Source of the DNA: Myxococcus dinghuensis
GTDB lineage: Bacteria > Myxococcota > Myxococcia > Myxococcales > Myxococcaceae
Assembly (NCBI RefSeq): GCF_024198235.1
Contig: NZ_JAKCFB010000018.1
Coordinates: forward strand, 124,001 to 188,000
DNA length: 64,000 nt
Direction of reading: 5' to 3'
The notes beneath the pieces were generated by a model, which did not search any database, had not been told where the DNA came from, and was given only the letters and a program-made list of their open reading frames with translations. Positions 1-8,562 of the stretch are shown here, piece by piece (the stretch's first letter is position 1; each line of letters begins with the position of its first letter). A program made the translations under genes and the position numbers.

Positions 1-366
1 CTCCTTGAGCAGGCGCACGGGGACGGCGGGGTAGGCGCCGTCCGGCGCGGCCACCACGGCCACCCGGAGCGCCACGTTGGCGAGCACCACCCGGGCCGGG
101 AGGCGCTGCTCCCCGTGCACCACGGTGGCGGCCTGGAGGCCGACGTACTCCTCGCCCACGGGGTCCACGGAGGTGAGCACCTGACCGGCCGCGCCCACGA
201 AGACGCCGGTGCCCGAGCGACGCGGGCCGCTGACCTGGACCACGGAGCGCGTGTGCTGCTCCATCACCCGCCGCAGGTCGGCGCGCGACGGCCGCCCCGG
301 CTCCGCGGCGAGGGCGGGCAGGGTGGCGACGAGCAGCAGGGCGAGGAGGCGGGTGGGGCGGGACAT
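1..366 (-). CDS. Secreted trypsin-like protease homologue, N-terminal part only
   Basis: The reading frame starts at an ATG (366-364) and runs off the left edge, so only 122 codons are visible. It begins with a signal peptide (hydrophobic LLALLLVATLPALA, likely cut after AxA near residue 21). The segment SVVQVSGPRRSGTGVFVG resembles the first strands of the S1C/trypsin-like peptidase fold. At the place where active members carry the catalytic His (LTxxHV) this protein reads LTSVDPV, so the His appears to be absent. It may be a non-catalytic secreted relative, or the alignment may be off because the rest is missing. Family-level call only. Confidence 0.65.
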   Translation of the reverse strand, partial: MSRPTRLLALLLVATLPALAAEPGRPSRADLRRVMEQHTRSVVQVSGPRRSGTGVFVGAAGQVLTSVDPVGEEYVGLQAATVVHGEQRLPARVVLANVALRVAVVAAPDGAYPAVPVRLLKE

Positions 367-385
367 CGGCGACCGCCGCACCCTA

Positions 386-2140
386 TCACCGCCTGGCGCG
401 CAGCGCCGCGAGGAAGCGGTCCGCCGGTAGCGTGTTCAACACGTCCTGCCGGCGCGCCCAGCCACGCCGCGCGGTGGCCACGGCGAAGGCGAGGTTGCCC
501 AGGTCCTCCCGGCGGTGCGCGTCACAGCTCACCACGAGCCTCACGCCGAGCCGCGTCGCCTTCCGGACGTACTCGGCCTTGATGTCCAGGCGCGCGGGCT
601 TGCCGTTGATCTCCACCGCCACGCCGCGCTCCGCGGCGCGCTCCAGCACGGCCTCCATGCGCAGGGGGTACGGCTCCCGGCTCTGGATGAGCCGCCCGGT
701 GGGGTGTCCGAGGATGTGCAGGAAGGGGTTGTCCAGGGCGGTGAGCACCCGCTGCGTCATCTGCTCCTCGTCCATGGAGTGGCGCACGTGGACGGAGGCG
801 ATGACGACCTCCAACCGCTCCAGCACCCGGTCGTCGTAGTCGAGCGCCCCGGACTCGAGGATGTCCACCTCGATGCCCTTGAGCAGGCGCACGCCGGGCA
901 CCGCCTCGTTGACGCGGTCGATCTCCTCCCACTGGCGCTGGAGGTCATCCACCTTGAGCCCACCGGCGTAGATGGCCGCCTCGCTGTGCTCGGTGATGGT
1001 GAGGTACTTCAGCCCCAGCTCCTTCGCCGCCCGGGCCATCTCCTCCAGCGAGTTGCGCCCGTCCGACCAGGTGGTGTGCGCGTGGACCGCGCCCTGGACG
1101 TCCTCCAGGGTGACGAGGTCGGTGGGCAACTGGCTCGCGAGCGCGGCCTCCACCTCGCCGTTGTCCTCGCGCAGCTCCGGCGGGACGTACTGCATGTCCA
1201 GCAGGGCGTAGAGGGCGGCCTCGTCCTTCACCGACACCTTGGAGCCGTCGTCCCGGTGGACGCCCCACTCGGAGATCTTGAGCCCCCGCTCGTGGCCCAT
1301 GCCGCGCAGGCGGATGTGGTGGGCCTTGGAGCCGGTGAAGTGGTGCAGGGCGGTGGCGAAGTCCTCGTCCGGCAGCACCCGCAGGTCCACCTGGAGGTCG
1401 CCCTCCGTCAGCCGCACGGAGCACTTGCTGTCGCCCTTGCCCAGCACGGCGGCCACGCCCGGCGCGGTGGCGAGCGCGTCCAGCACGGGGCCCGGGTCCG
1501 CCGCGGAGGCGATGATGTCCACGTCCGCCACCGTCTCCGCCCGGCGCCGCACGCTGCCGCCCAGGCTGGCGCGCACCACGCCCGGCGAGGCGCGCACCCG
1601 CTCCAGCAGGGCCTCGGCCACCGGGAGCGCGTCACCCAGCAGCTTGCGCTCCCCGCGCGCGCGCCGATACAGGGCGATTCCCTCGAGGATCTTCGCCTCG
1701 CTCTTCTCTCCGAAGCCCTTCAACTGGCGCACGCGCTGCTCGCGGCACGCCTGCTCCAACGCGTCGACGCTCCCCACGCCCAGCTCGCGCCACAGCGCGC
1801 CCACCTTGCGCGGCCCCAGGTCCGGCAGGCGCATCAGCTCGAGCAGGCCCGGCGGGAACTTCGCCCGCAGCTCGTCGAAGTAGCGCATGCGTCCGGTGGT
1901 CACCAGCTCGGTGATCTTCTCGGCGAGCGCGGGGCCGATTCCCGGCAGGCTCTCCAGCCGGCCCTCCGCGACGAGCGGCCCCAGATCCTGCGTCAGCCCG
2001 AGGATGCGGTCCGCGCCCTGGTCGTAGGCACGGGAGCGGAAGGCGTTCTCTCCCTGGAGCTGGAGCAGGAGGGAGATGTCCCGGAGGACCTGGGCGATGG
2101 TGTTCTTGTCGACGATGGCGGGGTTCACGGCGGCGCTCAC
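386..2140 (-). CDS. polX: DNA polymerase/3'-5' exonuclease PolX
   Basis: Family X DNA polymerase of the bacterial PolX type, which fills short gaps in base excision repair and carries a PHP phosphoesterase domain with exonuclease or end-processing activity. Starting at GTG 2140 the product is 584 residues, the usual family length. Helix-hairpin-helix segments occur near 64-74 (LPGIGPALAEKI) and 106-113 (PDLGPRKV). The nucleotidyltransferase signature GGSVRR lies at 194-199 with the metal-binding DVD at 206-208. The C-terminal PHP domain starts at about 351 with HAHTTWSDG and contains further His/Asp clusters (TEHSEA, SVHVRH, CDAHR). A GTG at 2128 is an alternative start. It is divergent from the Rieske gene, 66 bp away. 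Confidence 0.95.
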   Translation of the reverse strand: MSAAVNPAIVDKNTIAQVLRDISLLLQLQGENAFRSRAYDQGADRILGLTQDLGPLVAEGRLESLPGIGPALAEKITELVTTGRMRYFDELRAKFPPGLLELMRLPDLGPRKVGALWRELGVGSVDALEQACREQRVRQLKGFGEKSEAKILEGIALYRRARGERKLLGDALPVAEALLERVRASPGVVRASLGGSVRRRAETVADVDIIASAADPGPVLDALATAPGVAAVLGKGDSKCSVRLTEGDLQVDLRVLPDEDFATALHHFTGSKAHHIRLRGMGHERGLKISEWGVHRDDGSKVSVKDEAALYALLDMQYVPPELREDNGEVEAALASQLPTDLVTLEDVQGAVHAHTTWSDGRNSLEEMARAAKELGLKYLTITEHSEAAIYAGGLKVDDLQRQWEEIDRVNEAVPGVRLLKGIEVDILESGALDYDDRVLERLEVVIASVHVRHSMDEEQMTQRVLTALDNPFLHILGHPTGRLIQSREPYPLRMEAVLERAAERGVAVEINGKPARLDIKAEYVRKATRLGVRLVVSCDAHRREDLGNLAFAVATARRGWARRQDVLNTLPADRFLAALRARR

Positions 2141-2206
2141 TCGGCGGAAGGTAATGCCCTGGGAACGGGGGTGCAGCCTGCTGCGCGTTGTGGGAAAAGG
2201 GCGGCG

Positions 2207-2524
2207 ATGACGAAGATCAAGCTCGGTCCGGCGGACTTCGCCGAAAGGGAAATGCGCGGCTACGAAGTCGGCAAGCGCAACGTCTGCATCGCCAAGATCC
2301 ACGGCCGATACAAGGGCCTTGATGACTGGTGCAATCACGCCGGGTGCCTGCTGTCCGGTGGCCGCATCGAGGGCAACACCGTCGTCTGCCCGTGCCACGA
2401 GGTCGGTTTCGACATGGACACCGGCCGGAACGAGACGTCCCCCGGCGTCTGTGACGACCAGGCGACAGTGGACGTCGAGGTCCAGGACGGAGTCCTCCTC
2501 GTCGACCTGCCCGACACCCCCTGA
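2207..2524 (+). CDS. Rieske [2Fe-2S] domain protein
   Basis: A 105-residue stand-alone Rieske ferredoxin-like protein. The two cluster-binding motifs are visible: C42-N-H44 and C61-P-C-H64, with 16 residues between H44 and C61, the normal spacing. There is no signal peptide, membrane anchor or extra domain, so it is probably a soluble cytoplasmic electron carrier, or a partner of an oxygenase or nitrite-reductase-like enzyme encoded elsewhere. The ATG at 2207 follows GGGCGGCG, a weak ribosome site. The MoaB-like gene begins 26 bp downstream on the same strand, so the two may be co-transcribed. The substrate or partner cannot be told from the sequence. Confidence 0.9.
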   Translation: MTKIKLGPADFAEREMRGYEVGKRNVCIAKIHGRYKGLDDWCNHAGCLLSGGRIEGNTVVCPCHEVGFDMDTGRNETSPGVCDDQATVDVEVQDGVLLVDLPDTP

Positions 2525-2550
2525 CGCGCCCGGCGCGACCGGAGTACCCC

Positions 2551-3285
2551 ATGGCACACGAAGGACACGACCACGGCGATGGCCACGGCCATTCGCACCC
2601 CCATGACCACGGGCACGGGCCGCACGGCCACGAGCACGACCACGGGCACGGGCCGCACGGCCACGAGCACGACCACGGCCACGGGCCGCACAGCCACGAA
2701 CACGACCACGGTCATCACGACCATGACCCCGGGCATCACCACCCCGAGCACGCTCATCACCACCCCCACCCACATGACGCCGGCGCGGTGGCCCACGAGC
2801 ACAAGGCCCGCGCTCCCGTCCACGTCGGCGCGTTCGTGGTGACGTGCTCGGACAGCCGGGACGCCCGGAGTGACGAGAGCGGCCGGGTGCTCCGCTCGGG
2901 GTTGGAGGCCGCGGGCCACACCCTCGTCGGTCAGGTGGTGGTGAAGGACGACCCGGAGGCCATCCGGGAGGCCATCGCCCAGGCCCAGGCCGCGGGCGCC
3001 CGCACCATCCTCTTCACCGGGGGCACCGGCATCGGGCGACGTGACTGCACCGTGGAGACGCTGCGCGCCCTGTTCGAGAAGGAACTGCCTGGCTTCGGTG
3101 AGCTGTTCCGGATGCTGTCCTACCAGCAGATCGGCAGCCCCGCGATGATGTCTCGGGCAACCGCGGGCACCTACCAGGGGATGATCCTCTTCGCCCTTCC
3201 GGGCTCGCCCCAGGCGGTCCGTCTCGCCCTGGACGCTCTCATCCTCCCAGAACTGGGGCATGCCGTACGGGAGCTGACACGCTAG
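2551..3285 (+). CDS. MoaB/MogA-like molybdopterin-binding protein with His-rich N-terminus
   Basis: Residues from about 90 to 244 form a MoaB/MogA fold: VGAFVVTCSDSRD at the start, the TILFTGGTGIGRRD loop that binds molybdopterin, and SYQQIGSPAMMSRA further on. Family members adenylylate molybdopterin or are close homologues. The first 83 residues are extraordinary: almost only His, Gly, Asp, Glu and Pro, including three tandem copies of an 11-residue unit (HGHGPHGHEHD) encoded by three 33-bp repeats. Such heads elsewhere bind nickel, zinc or cobalt (HypB, CobW, SlyD). A GGAG 6 bp upstream supports the ATG. The enzymatic part looks complete. Metal storage or delivery by the head is inference. 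Confidence 0.85.
   Translation: MAHEGHDHGDGHGHSHPHDHGHGPHGHEHDHGHGPHGHEHDHGHGPHSHEHDHGHHDHDPGHHHPEHAHHHPHPHDAGAVAHEHKARAPVHVGAFVVTCSDSRDARSDESGRVLRSGLEAAGHTLVGQVVVKDDPEAIREAIAQAQAAGARTILFTGGTGIGRRDCTVETLRALFEKELPGFGELFRMLSYQQIGSPAMMSRATAGTYQGMILFALPGSPQAVRLALDALILPELGHAVRELTR
2608..2706 (+). repeat. Three tandem 33-bp repeats in the His-rich coding segment
   Basis: Units 2608-2640, 2641-2673 and 2674-2706. The first two are identical and the third differs at a few positions. Each encodes one 11-residue His-rich unit in frame, so copy number could change without breaking the reading frame. Confidence 0.9.
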
Positions 3286-3350
3286 CCGCACCCCGCAGTT
3301 CCAACGCTCGCTCGTGATACGGGTTTTTTGTATTGATGCTGCTTTGAAGA

Positions 3351-3379
3351 TTGACCCAACGGTGGCCTTTTCGCAGAGT
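3351..3379 (+). promoter_or_regulatory. Candidate sigma-70-like promoter of the M28 peptidase gene
   Basis: TTGACC at 3351-3356, then a 17-bp spacer and CAGAGT at 3374-3379. The -35 element is good and the -10 element poor, so confidence is low. The peptidase ATG is at 3466 and no other gene lies in between. Confidence 0.35.
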
Positions 3380-3386
3380 AGTCAAC

Positions 3387-3407
3387 ATTCGCGGCTCTAT
3401 CGCGAAT
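3387..3407. promoter_or_regulatory. Perfect inverted repeat in the M28 leader
   Basis: ATTCGCG (3387-3393) and CGCGAAT (3401-3407) flank a 7-base spacer, just downstream of the candidate promoter. It could be an operator or a leader hairpin. Confidence 0.4.
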
Positions 3408-3465
3408 CGTCCCCCGTTGGTCGTTCTCTAGAGAAGCAGTCCTCCCCGCAAAGGAGGAGGGGCCC

Positions 3466-5475
3466 ATGCACATCAAGCGGTTGGCTTCGTTGGTGTTGAT
3501 GCTCGGTTGTGTCTCGGCGTACGCGAAGGCTCCGGCCGAGGACAGGGAGGTGTGGATCACCATCGGCACCGACGCCCTGTCGGAAGTGAGCGCCGCCTTC
3601 ATCGTCAAGGGAGGCGCCGTTCCGACAGTGGCCGCGCGGAAGGGGGACGTCGTCGCGTTGAAGCTGCTCGAGTCCGACCTCGCGCTCGTCTCGCAGGTGA
3701 TCCACGAGAAGCTGCATCGCTGCGGCGGCTTCGTGGCGCACGACTCGGAGGCGGAGGCCCTGTCGGAGCTGTCCGCCAACGCGGAGCCGCAGCTCGCGCC
3801 GTCGCTGGCCGCGGACTACACGCTCGACAACGCCCCGGTCGTCAACACGCTCGTCGGCGGGATGACGGAGTCGAACATCCTGGCGACCATCACCCACCTG
3901 TCCAGCTACACCACCCGCCACTACCAGTCCTCGACGGGTGTCGCGGCGGCGAACTGGCTGAAGTCCCACTGGGAGTCGCTCGCGGTGGGCCGCGGTGACG
4001 TGTCCGTGCAGTTGTTCACCCACGCGGGTTGGGCCCAGCCGTCCGTCATCCTCACCATCCAGGGGACGGACGCGCCTTCGGAGATCGTCGTGCTGGGTGG
4101 CCACCTCGACTCCATCTCCAACGGGAGCACCGCCCCCGGCGCGGACGACGACGCGTCCGGCATCGCCACCCTCACCGAGGTCATCCGCGTGGCGCTGGGC
4201 GCGAACTACCACCCGGCCAAGACGGTGAAGTTCATGGCCTACGCCGGCGAGGAGGCGGGTCTGCTCGGCTCCAAGGAGATCGCCAACGCGCACAAGAACG
4301 CGGGCGCCAACGTCATCGGCGTGATGCAGCTCGACATGACCAACTACAAGGGCTCGACCAAGGACGTGGCCCTCATGACGGACTTCACCAACGCCGCGCA
4401 GAACGCGTTCATCGGCAACCTCATCACGACCTATCTCTCGCCCATCACCTGGACGAACTCGGTTTGCGGCTACGGCTGCTCGGACCACGCGTCCTGGAAC
4501 AGCGCAGGCTATCCGGCGTCGATTCCCTTCGAGTCGCTGATGAGCCAGTACAACCCCACCATCCACACCTCCGGCGACGTCCTGTCCGTCAGCGGCAACA
4601 ACGCGACGCACGCGCTCAAGTTCGCAAAGGTCGCGGGTGCGTATCTGGCCGAACTGGCCGGCGGCACGGCGACGCTGGCCGACGCGGTCCCTCCCACCGT
4701 GTCGCTCACCGCGCCGGTGGGCGGATCCAACGTGTCCGGCGTGGTGACGCTGACCGCCACCGCCGCCGACAACACCGGCGTCGCCCGGGTGGAGTTCCTC
4801 GTGGACGGCGTGGTGGTGGGCACCGCCACCGCGGCCCCGTACACGGCGAACTGGAACTCCGCGGCCACGACCAACGGCGTCCACGCCGTGGTGGCCCGGG
4901 CGTTCGACCTCATCGGCAACTCCGCCACCAGCGACACGGTGAGCGTGACGTCCGCCAATGCGACCACCAACGCCGTCTATGACCCGGCCCTCAAGGTTCC
5001 GCGCTGCGCGAACGTGGGCAACGCGTGTGACTCCACCACGCTGCTCGATGGTCGCGCGACCCTCGGGCCCGAGGCGAATGCACCCAACACCATCAACAAC
5101 TCGTGCGCAGATGGCCTGAATGGCAGGTACCACATCGAGTTGTCGCTCGATCGCATCAAGCTCTCCACCGTGAGCGGCAATCCGTTCGCGGCTGGCGAAG
5201 TGGTGAAGGTCGACGTGTCGGTCTGGAGCCAGGCGCCGCGCATGGAGAAGCTGGAGCTGTACTACGCGGCGAATGCGAACAGCCCGGTCTGGGTTGCGCT
5301 GCCCCCCCTGTCCAACACCGTGACGGGGGCGAAGACGTTCTCGACCACGTACACGCTGCCGGCGGGCACGCTCCAGGCCCTGCGTGGGCGCTTCCGCTAC
5401 AGCGGCTCCGCCGCTCCGTGCGGCCTGGGCGCGTACGACGACCACGACGACATCGTCTTCGCGGTCCAGCCGTAG
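3466..5475 (+). CDS. Secreted M28 family aminopeptidase with Ig-like and C-terminal domains
   Basis: A 669-residue exported zinc aminopeptidase resembling Vibrio-type leucyl aminopeptidase. It has a signal peptide (cut near AYAKA, about residue 20) and an N-terminal propeptide-like region to about 130. The di-zinc M28 domain shows H213 in GGHLDS, ADDDAS at 226-231, the catalytic/ligand pair E262-E263 in GEEAGLLGS, D290 in MQLDMTN and H341 in CSDH. After about residue 405 comes an Ig-like domain of the type that begins PPTVSLTAP, then a roughly 165-residue Cys-containing C-terminal region, perhaps for binding or maturation. A very strong ribosome site (AAAGGAGGAGG) precedes the ATG. It is probably secreted for protein digestion during growth or predation. 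Confidence 0.93.
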   Translation: MHIKRLASLVLMLGCVSAYAKAPAEDREVWITIGTDALSEVSAAFIVKGGAVPTVAARKGDVVALKLLESDLALVSQVIHEKLHRCGGFVAHDSEAEALSELSANAEPQLAPSLAADYTLDNAPVVNTLVGGMTESNILATITHLSSYTTRHYQSSTGVAAANWLKSHWESLAVGRGDVSVQLFTHAGWAQPSVILTIQGTDAPSEIVVLGGHLDSISNGSTAPGADDDASGIATLTEVIRVALGANYHPAKTVKFMAYAGEEAGLLGSKEIANAHKNAGANVIGVMQLDMTNYKGSTKDVALMTDFTNAAQNAFIGNLITTYLSPITWTNSVCGYGCSDHASWNSAGYPASIPFESLMSQYNPTIHTSGDVLSVSGNNATHALKFAKVAGAYLAELAGGTATLADAVPPTVSLTAPVGGSNVSGVVTLTATAADNTGVARVEFLVDGVVVGTATAAPYTANWNSAATTNGVHAVVARAFDLIGNSATSDTVSVTSANATTNAVYDPALKVPRCANVGNACDSTTLLDGRATLGPEANAPNTINNSCADGLNGRYHIELSLDRIKLSTVSGNPFAAGEVVKVDVSVWSQAPRMEKLELYYAANANSPVWVALPPLSNTVTGAKTFSTTYTLPAGTLQALRGRFRYSGSAAPCGLGAYDDHDDIVFAVQP

Positions 5476-5487
5476 TAGTCACGCGCC

Positions 5488-5517
5488 GCGCCCCCGCCTG
5501 GCTTCGGGCGGGGGCGT
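5488..5517 (+). terminator. GC-rich hairpin after the M28 gene
   Basis: GCGCCCCCGCC (5488-5498) pairs with GGCGGGGGCGT (5507-5517) around an 8-base loop, 13 bp past the stop codon. There is no T-run, so it is either a weak intrinsic terminator or a 3'-end stabiliser. Confidence 0.5.
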
Positions 5518-5594
5518 GGACTCCCCGGAAGCAGGCGCGCTCGGGAAGCGCGGGCGGTGGGCCGTCGTTGCAGGAGCATGTGGGAGCCCCCGCC

Positions 5595-6575
5595 GTGCCA
5601 CGCCGCCTGAAGACCCACGCTGGCTTGAGCCCTCAGGCCGCCGAGCGCCTGCGTCCCCGGCTCGATGCGTTCCTCGCCTCCACGGATGCCCGGGCCCGCA
5701 TCGGGTTCGACCCGGTGGAGTTCCCCCACCGCTACACCGACCCGCGCGACATCGAGGTGAGCGCGCTGCTCGCCGCGGCCCTGGCCTATGGCCGCGCCGA
5801 CCTGTTCCGCCCGAAGGTGGACTCGCTGCTGTCTCGCATGGGGCCCTCGCCCGCGGCCTTCGTCCGGACGCTCGACGTCCGGGGCGCCAAGGCGTTGCTC
5901 ACGGGCTTCGTCTATCGCTTCAACGTGGGCACCGACGTGGCGGTGCTCCTCCTGGGCATGGGCCGCGCGCTGAAGGAGCACGGCTCGCTGGAGGCGCTCT
6001 TCGTCCGCGGGTTGCAGTCCGAGGGCTCGCTCCACGGCGCGCTGGGGGCCTTCACCGCCGCCCTGCGGGACGTGCCCATGGCACCACTCCGCGCGGCGAT
6101 GGGGCCGGAGCGGGGGCTGCACCACCTGTTGCCCTCACCCCTGGGCCCCGGCGCCGCCAAGCGGCTGAACCTCTTCCTGCGGTGGATGGTCCGTGGCCCG
6201 GACGCGGTGGACTTCGGCATCTGGAAGCGCGTGGCGCCCGCCTCGCTGATGATCCCCCTGGACACCCATATCGGCCGCATCGCGGGGCACCTGGGTCTGA
6301 CACGTCGCACCGACCTGACCTGGAGGACCGCCGAAGAGGTGACGGCGTCGTTACGGGCACTCGATGCAGCCGACCCCGTCCGTTACGACTTCGCGCTCTG
6401 CCACTACGGAATGAGTGGGGCCTGTCCCGCACGGCCGGTGCCGGAGAACTGCTCGCGTTGTCCGCTCCTGCCCTCCTGCCAGGTTGGGCCGGGTGTGGTG
6501 GCGGGCTCGACCCGGCGGGTCTCCCAGGCCTCGCGACCGAGGGGAAGCGGAGTGTCTGGCAAGGGACGCCGTTGA
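5595..6575 (+). CDS. TIGR02757 (DUF2400) family protein
   Basis: The 326-residue product matches the conserved TIGR02757 pattern: PRYTDPRDIEV-like opening (HRYTDPRDIEVSALLAAALAYG), a central helical region, and LMIPLDTHIGRIAGHLGLT near the end. No enzymatic activity is established for the family as far as I know. The tail has four cysteines spaced C-x8-C-x2-C-x5-C near residues 282-300, close to the endonuclease III iron-sulfur loop (C-x6-C-x2-C-x5-C). The DTHIGRIAGHLG segment also recalls helix-hairpin-helix glycosylases. GTG 5595 was chosen because GGGAG lies 8 bp upstream; GTG 5580 is possible. A DNA-related, Fe-S-containing protein is inference. Confidence 0.82.
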   Translation: MPRRLKTHAGLSPQAAERLRPRLDAFLASTDARARIGFDPVEFPHRYTDPRDIEVSALLAAALAYGRADLFRPKVDSLLSRMGPSPAAFVRTLDVRGAKALLTGFVYRFNVGTDVAVLLLGMGRALKEHGSLEALFVRGLQSEGSLHGALGAFTAALRDVPMAPLRAAMGPERGLHHLLPSPLGPGAAKRLNLFLRWMVRGPDAVDFGIWKRVAPASLMIPLDTHIGRIAGHLGLTRRTDLTWRTAEEVTASLRALDAADPVRYDFALCHYGMSGACPARPVPENCSRCPLLPSCQVGPGVVAGSTRRVSQASRPRGSGVSGKGRR

Positions 6576-6669
6576 CCCTTGCGTCGCGGGACGCTGCAAT
6601 CCGATGGCATGTCCCACGTTCTCTCCGAGGGGGACATCGAAGCTCTCCGGAGTCGAGGAGTGTGACGCG

Positions 6670-8562
6670 GTGCTCGCAACACTGGTGGCGGTGCCGCCCG
6701 CGGTGGCGGAAGTGGTGGAGCGTGGGGTTCGCGAGTCGGGCGTGGGGCGCGCCTGTCATGTCCTGTGCGTTCCGGACGCGGACGTGATTCCCGCGCCGGT
6801 GGAGGAGGGGCTGCTCGTCGGCTGGGACGTGGGGGGCCCGTTGGAGGAGGCCGTGGCCCACGTGCGGCGACTGCACCAGCTCCGGGTCCCCTCGCGTACG
6901 CACCTCGTCGTGCTGACCTCGCGCGCGTCCGTGGAGACGGAGGCGTTGGCGGAGGCTGGCGCGGACGAGTGCCTCGCGCCGCCGGGGAGTCACTGGGGCG
7001 CGCGGCTGGCGGCCTGGCGCAGGCGGCTGGACGCGAGCAGTCCCGAGGAGGACCTGCGGGCCCTGCGGCGCACGACGGACTTCCTGCGCAGCGCGCTGGA
7101 CGCGGTCCCGGAGCCGCTGTTCATCAAGGACCGGCGGCACCGCTGGGTGGCGGTCAACAGCGCCTTCTGCCGCGTGATGGGGCATCCGGCGGAGGAGCTG
7201 CTGGGGCGCTCCGACTACGAGTTCGTCGAGGCCCACGAGGCGGACCGCTTCTGGCGCAACGACGAGGAGGTGTTCCGCTCCGGCCTCTCCGACGAGAGCG
7301 AGGAGACCCTCACGGACCGGACCGGGCTGTCCCGCGTGCTGGTGACGAAGAAGGCCTCCTTCCAAGGCTCCGGGGAGCCCTATCTCGTGGGCCTCATCCG
7401 GGACATCACCGACCGCAAGCGGCTGGAGTCACAACTGCTCCTGGCCGAGCGCATGGCCTCCGTGGGGACGCTGGCGGCGGGGGTCGCGCACGAGATCAAC
7501 AACCCGTTGGCCTACGTCAGCTCCAACCTGGCGTACGTCAGCGACCTCTTGTCGCAGGCCGCGCTGGCGGAGGAGCAGTTGCCGGAGCTGCGCGAGGTGG
7601 TGGCCGAGGCGTTGGATGGGGCGGGACGCGTGCGCGCCATCGTCCGGGACCTGCGCACGTTCGCGCGGGGGGACGAGGAGCGGCATGGTCCGGTGGACGT
7701 GGTGCGCGCGGTGGAGGGAGCGCTGCGCCTGGTTCGCAACGAGCTGACGCATCGCGCGCGGGTGTCGTGCACGCTGGAGCAGGTGCCGCCGGTCCATGGC
7801 AACGAGGTGCGACTGGGGCAGGTGGTGCTCAACCTGCTGGTCAACGCGCTGCAGGCCCTGCCCGAGCGGCCCGCCGACGAGAACCGCGTCCGGGTGAGCC
7901 TGCGCACGGGCCGCTCGGGCCAGGTGGAGCTGGAGGTCGCCGACAACGGGCACGGCATGGCGCCCGAGGTGCAACGGCGCATCTTCGACCCCTTCTACAC
8001 CACGCGTCCGGTGGGAGAGGGGACCGGGCTGGGCCTGTCCATCTGTCTCACGTTGGTGCAGGCGATGGGGGGACGCATCGAGGTCTCCAGCGCGCCGGAG
8101 TGGGGCAGCGTCTTCCGCGTGGTGCTGCCCGCGCTGGCGGTGGGCACGGTGGCCGCGCCCGAGCAGCAGGTGTTCCGCGAACCCGTGCCGGCCTCGCGGC
8201 GTCGCAGGCTCCTGCTCATCGACGACGAGCCCAGCGTGGGCAACTCGGTGAGCCGGTTGGTGCGGGACGTGTACGAGGTCCACGTGGTGCAGGACGCGCG
8301 CGAGGCGCTGCGCCTGCTCACCCAGGGCGAGCGGTTCGACGCCATCCTCTGTGATTTGATGATGCCCGGCATGAGCGGGATGGACTTCGTGATGGAGCTG
8401 GAGCGGCTGGCGCCGGAGCTGGTGCTGCGGACCGGGATGATGACGGGCGGCGCCTTCACCGCCCAGGCGCGCGAGTTCGTGGGGCGGCACTCGCGGGGGC
8501 TGTTGGAGAAGCCCTTCGAGCGCGAGCGCCTGTGCACGTTCGTGGAGCACCTGTTCCAATGA
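6670..8562 (+). CDS. PAS-containing hybrid histidine kinase with C-terminal receiver
   Basis: A soluble hybrid kinase of 630 residues. The N-terminal 120 residues look like a degenerate receiver-like module (VVLTSRASVETEALAEAGAD). A PAS domain follows (about 140-250, ending LVGLIRDITDRK), then the HisKA dimerisation helix with VAHEINNP holding the phospho-acceptor His, an ATPase domain (NLLVNAL, DNGHGM, GEGTGLGLSI), and a receiver from about 515 with the acidic pair DDE, phospho-Asp in LCDLMMPG and conserved Lys in LEKPF. GTG 6670 was chosen for its GAGGAG at 9 bp and because codons between ATG 6604 and there lack the strong GC3 bias. No transmembrane segment is seen. The next gene overlaps by ATGA. 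Confidence 0.9.
   Translation: MLATLVAVPPAVAEVVERGVRESGVGRACHVLCVPDADVIPAPVEEGLLVGWDVGGPLEEAVAHVRRLHQLRVPSRTHLVVLTSRASVETEALAEAGADECLAPPGSHWGARLAAWRRRLDASSPEEDLRALRRTTDFLRSALDAVPEPLFIKDRRHRWVAVNSAFCRVMGHPAEELLGRSDYEFVEAHEADRFWRNDEEVFRSGLSDESEETLTDRTGLSRVLVTKKASFQGSGEPYLVGLIRDITDRKRLESQLLLAERMASVGTLAAGVAHEINNPLAYVSSNLAYVSDLLSQAALAEEQLPELREVVAEALDGAGRVRAIVRDLRTFARGDEERHGPVDVVRAVEGALRLVRNELTHRARVSCTLEQVPPVHGNEVRLGQVVLNLLVNALQALPERPADENRVRVSLRTGRSGQVELEVADNGHGMAPEVQRRIFDPFYTTRPVGEGTGLGLSICLTLVQAMGGRIEVSSAPEWGSVFRVVLPALAVGTVAAPEQQVFREPVPASRRRRLLLIDDEPSVGNSVSRLVRDVYEVHVVQDAREALRLLTQGERFDAILCDLMMPGMSGMDFVMELERLAPELVLRTGMMTGGAFTAQAREFVGRHSRGLLEKPFERERLCTFVEHLFQ

Noticed and set aside
6604..6669. Upstream ATG for the hybrid kinase
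   Set aside because: Weak ribosome site and poor GC3 in the 22 extra codons; GTG 6670 preferred, though not proven.
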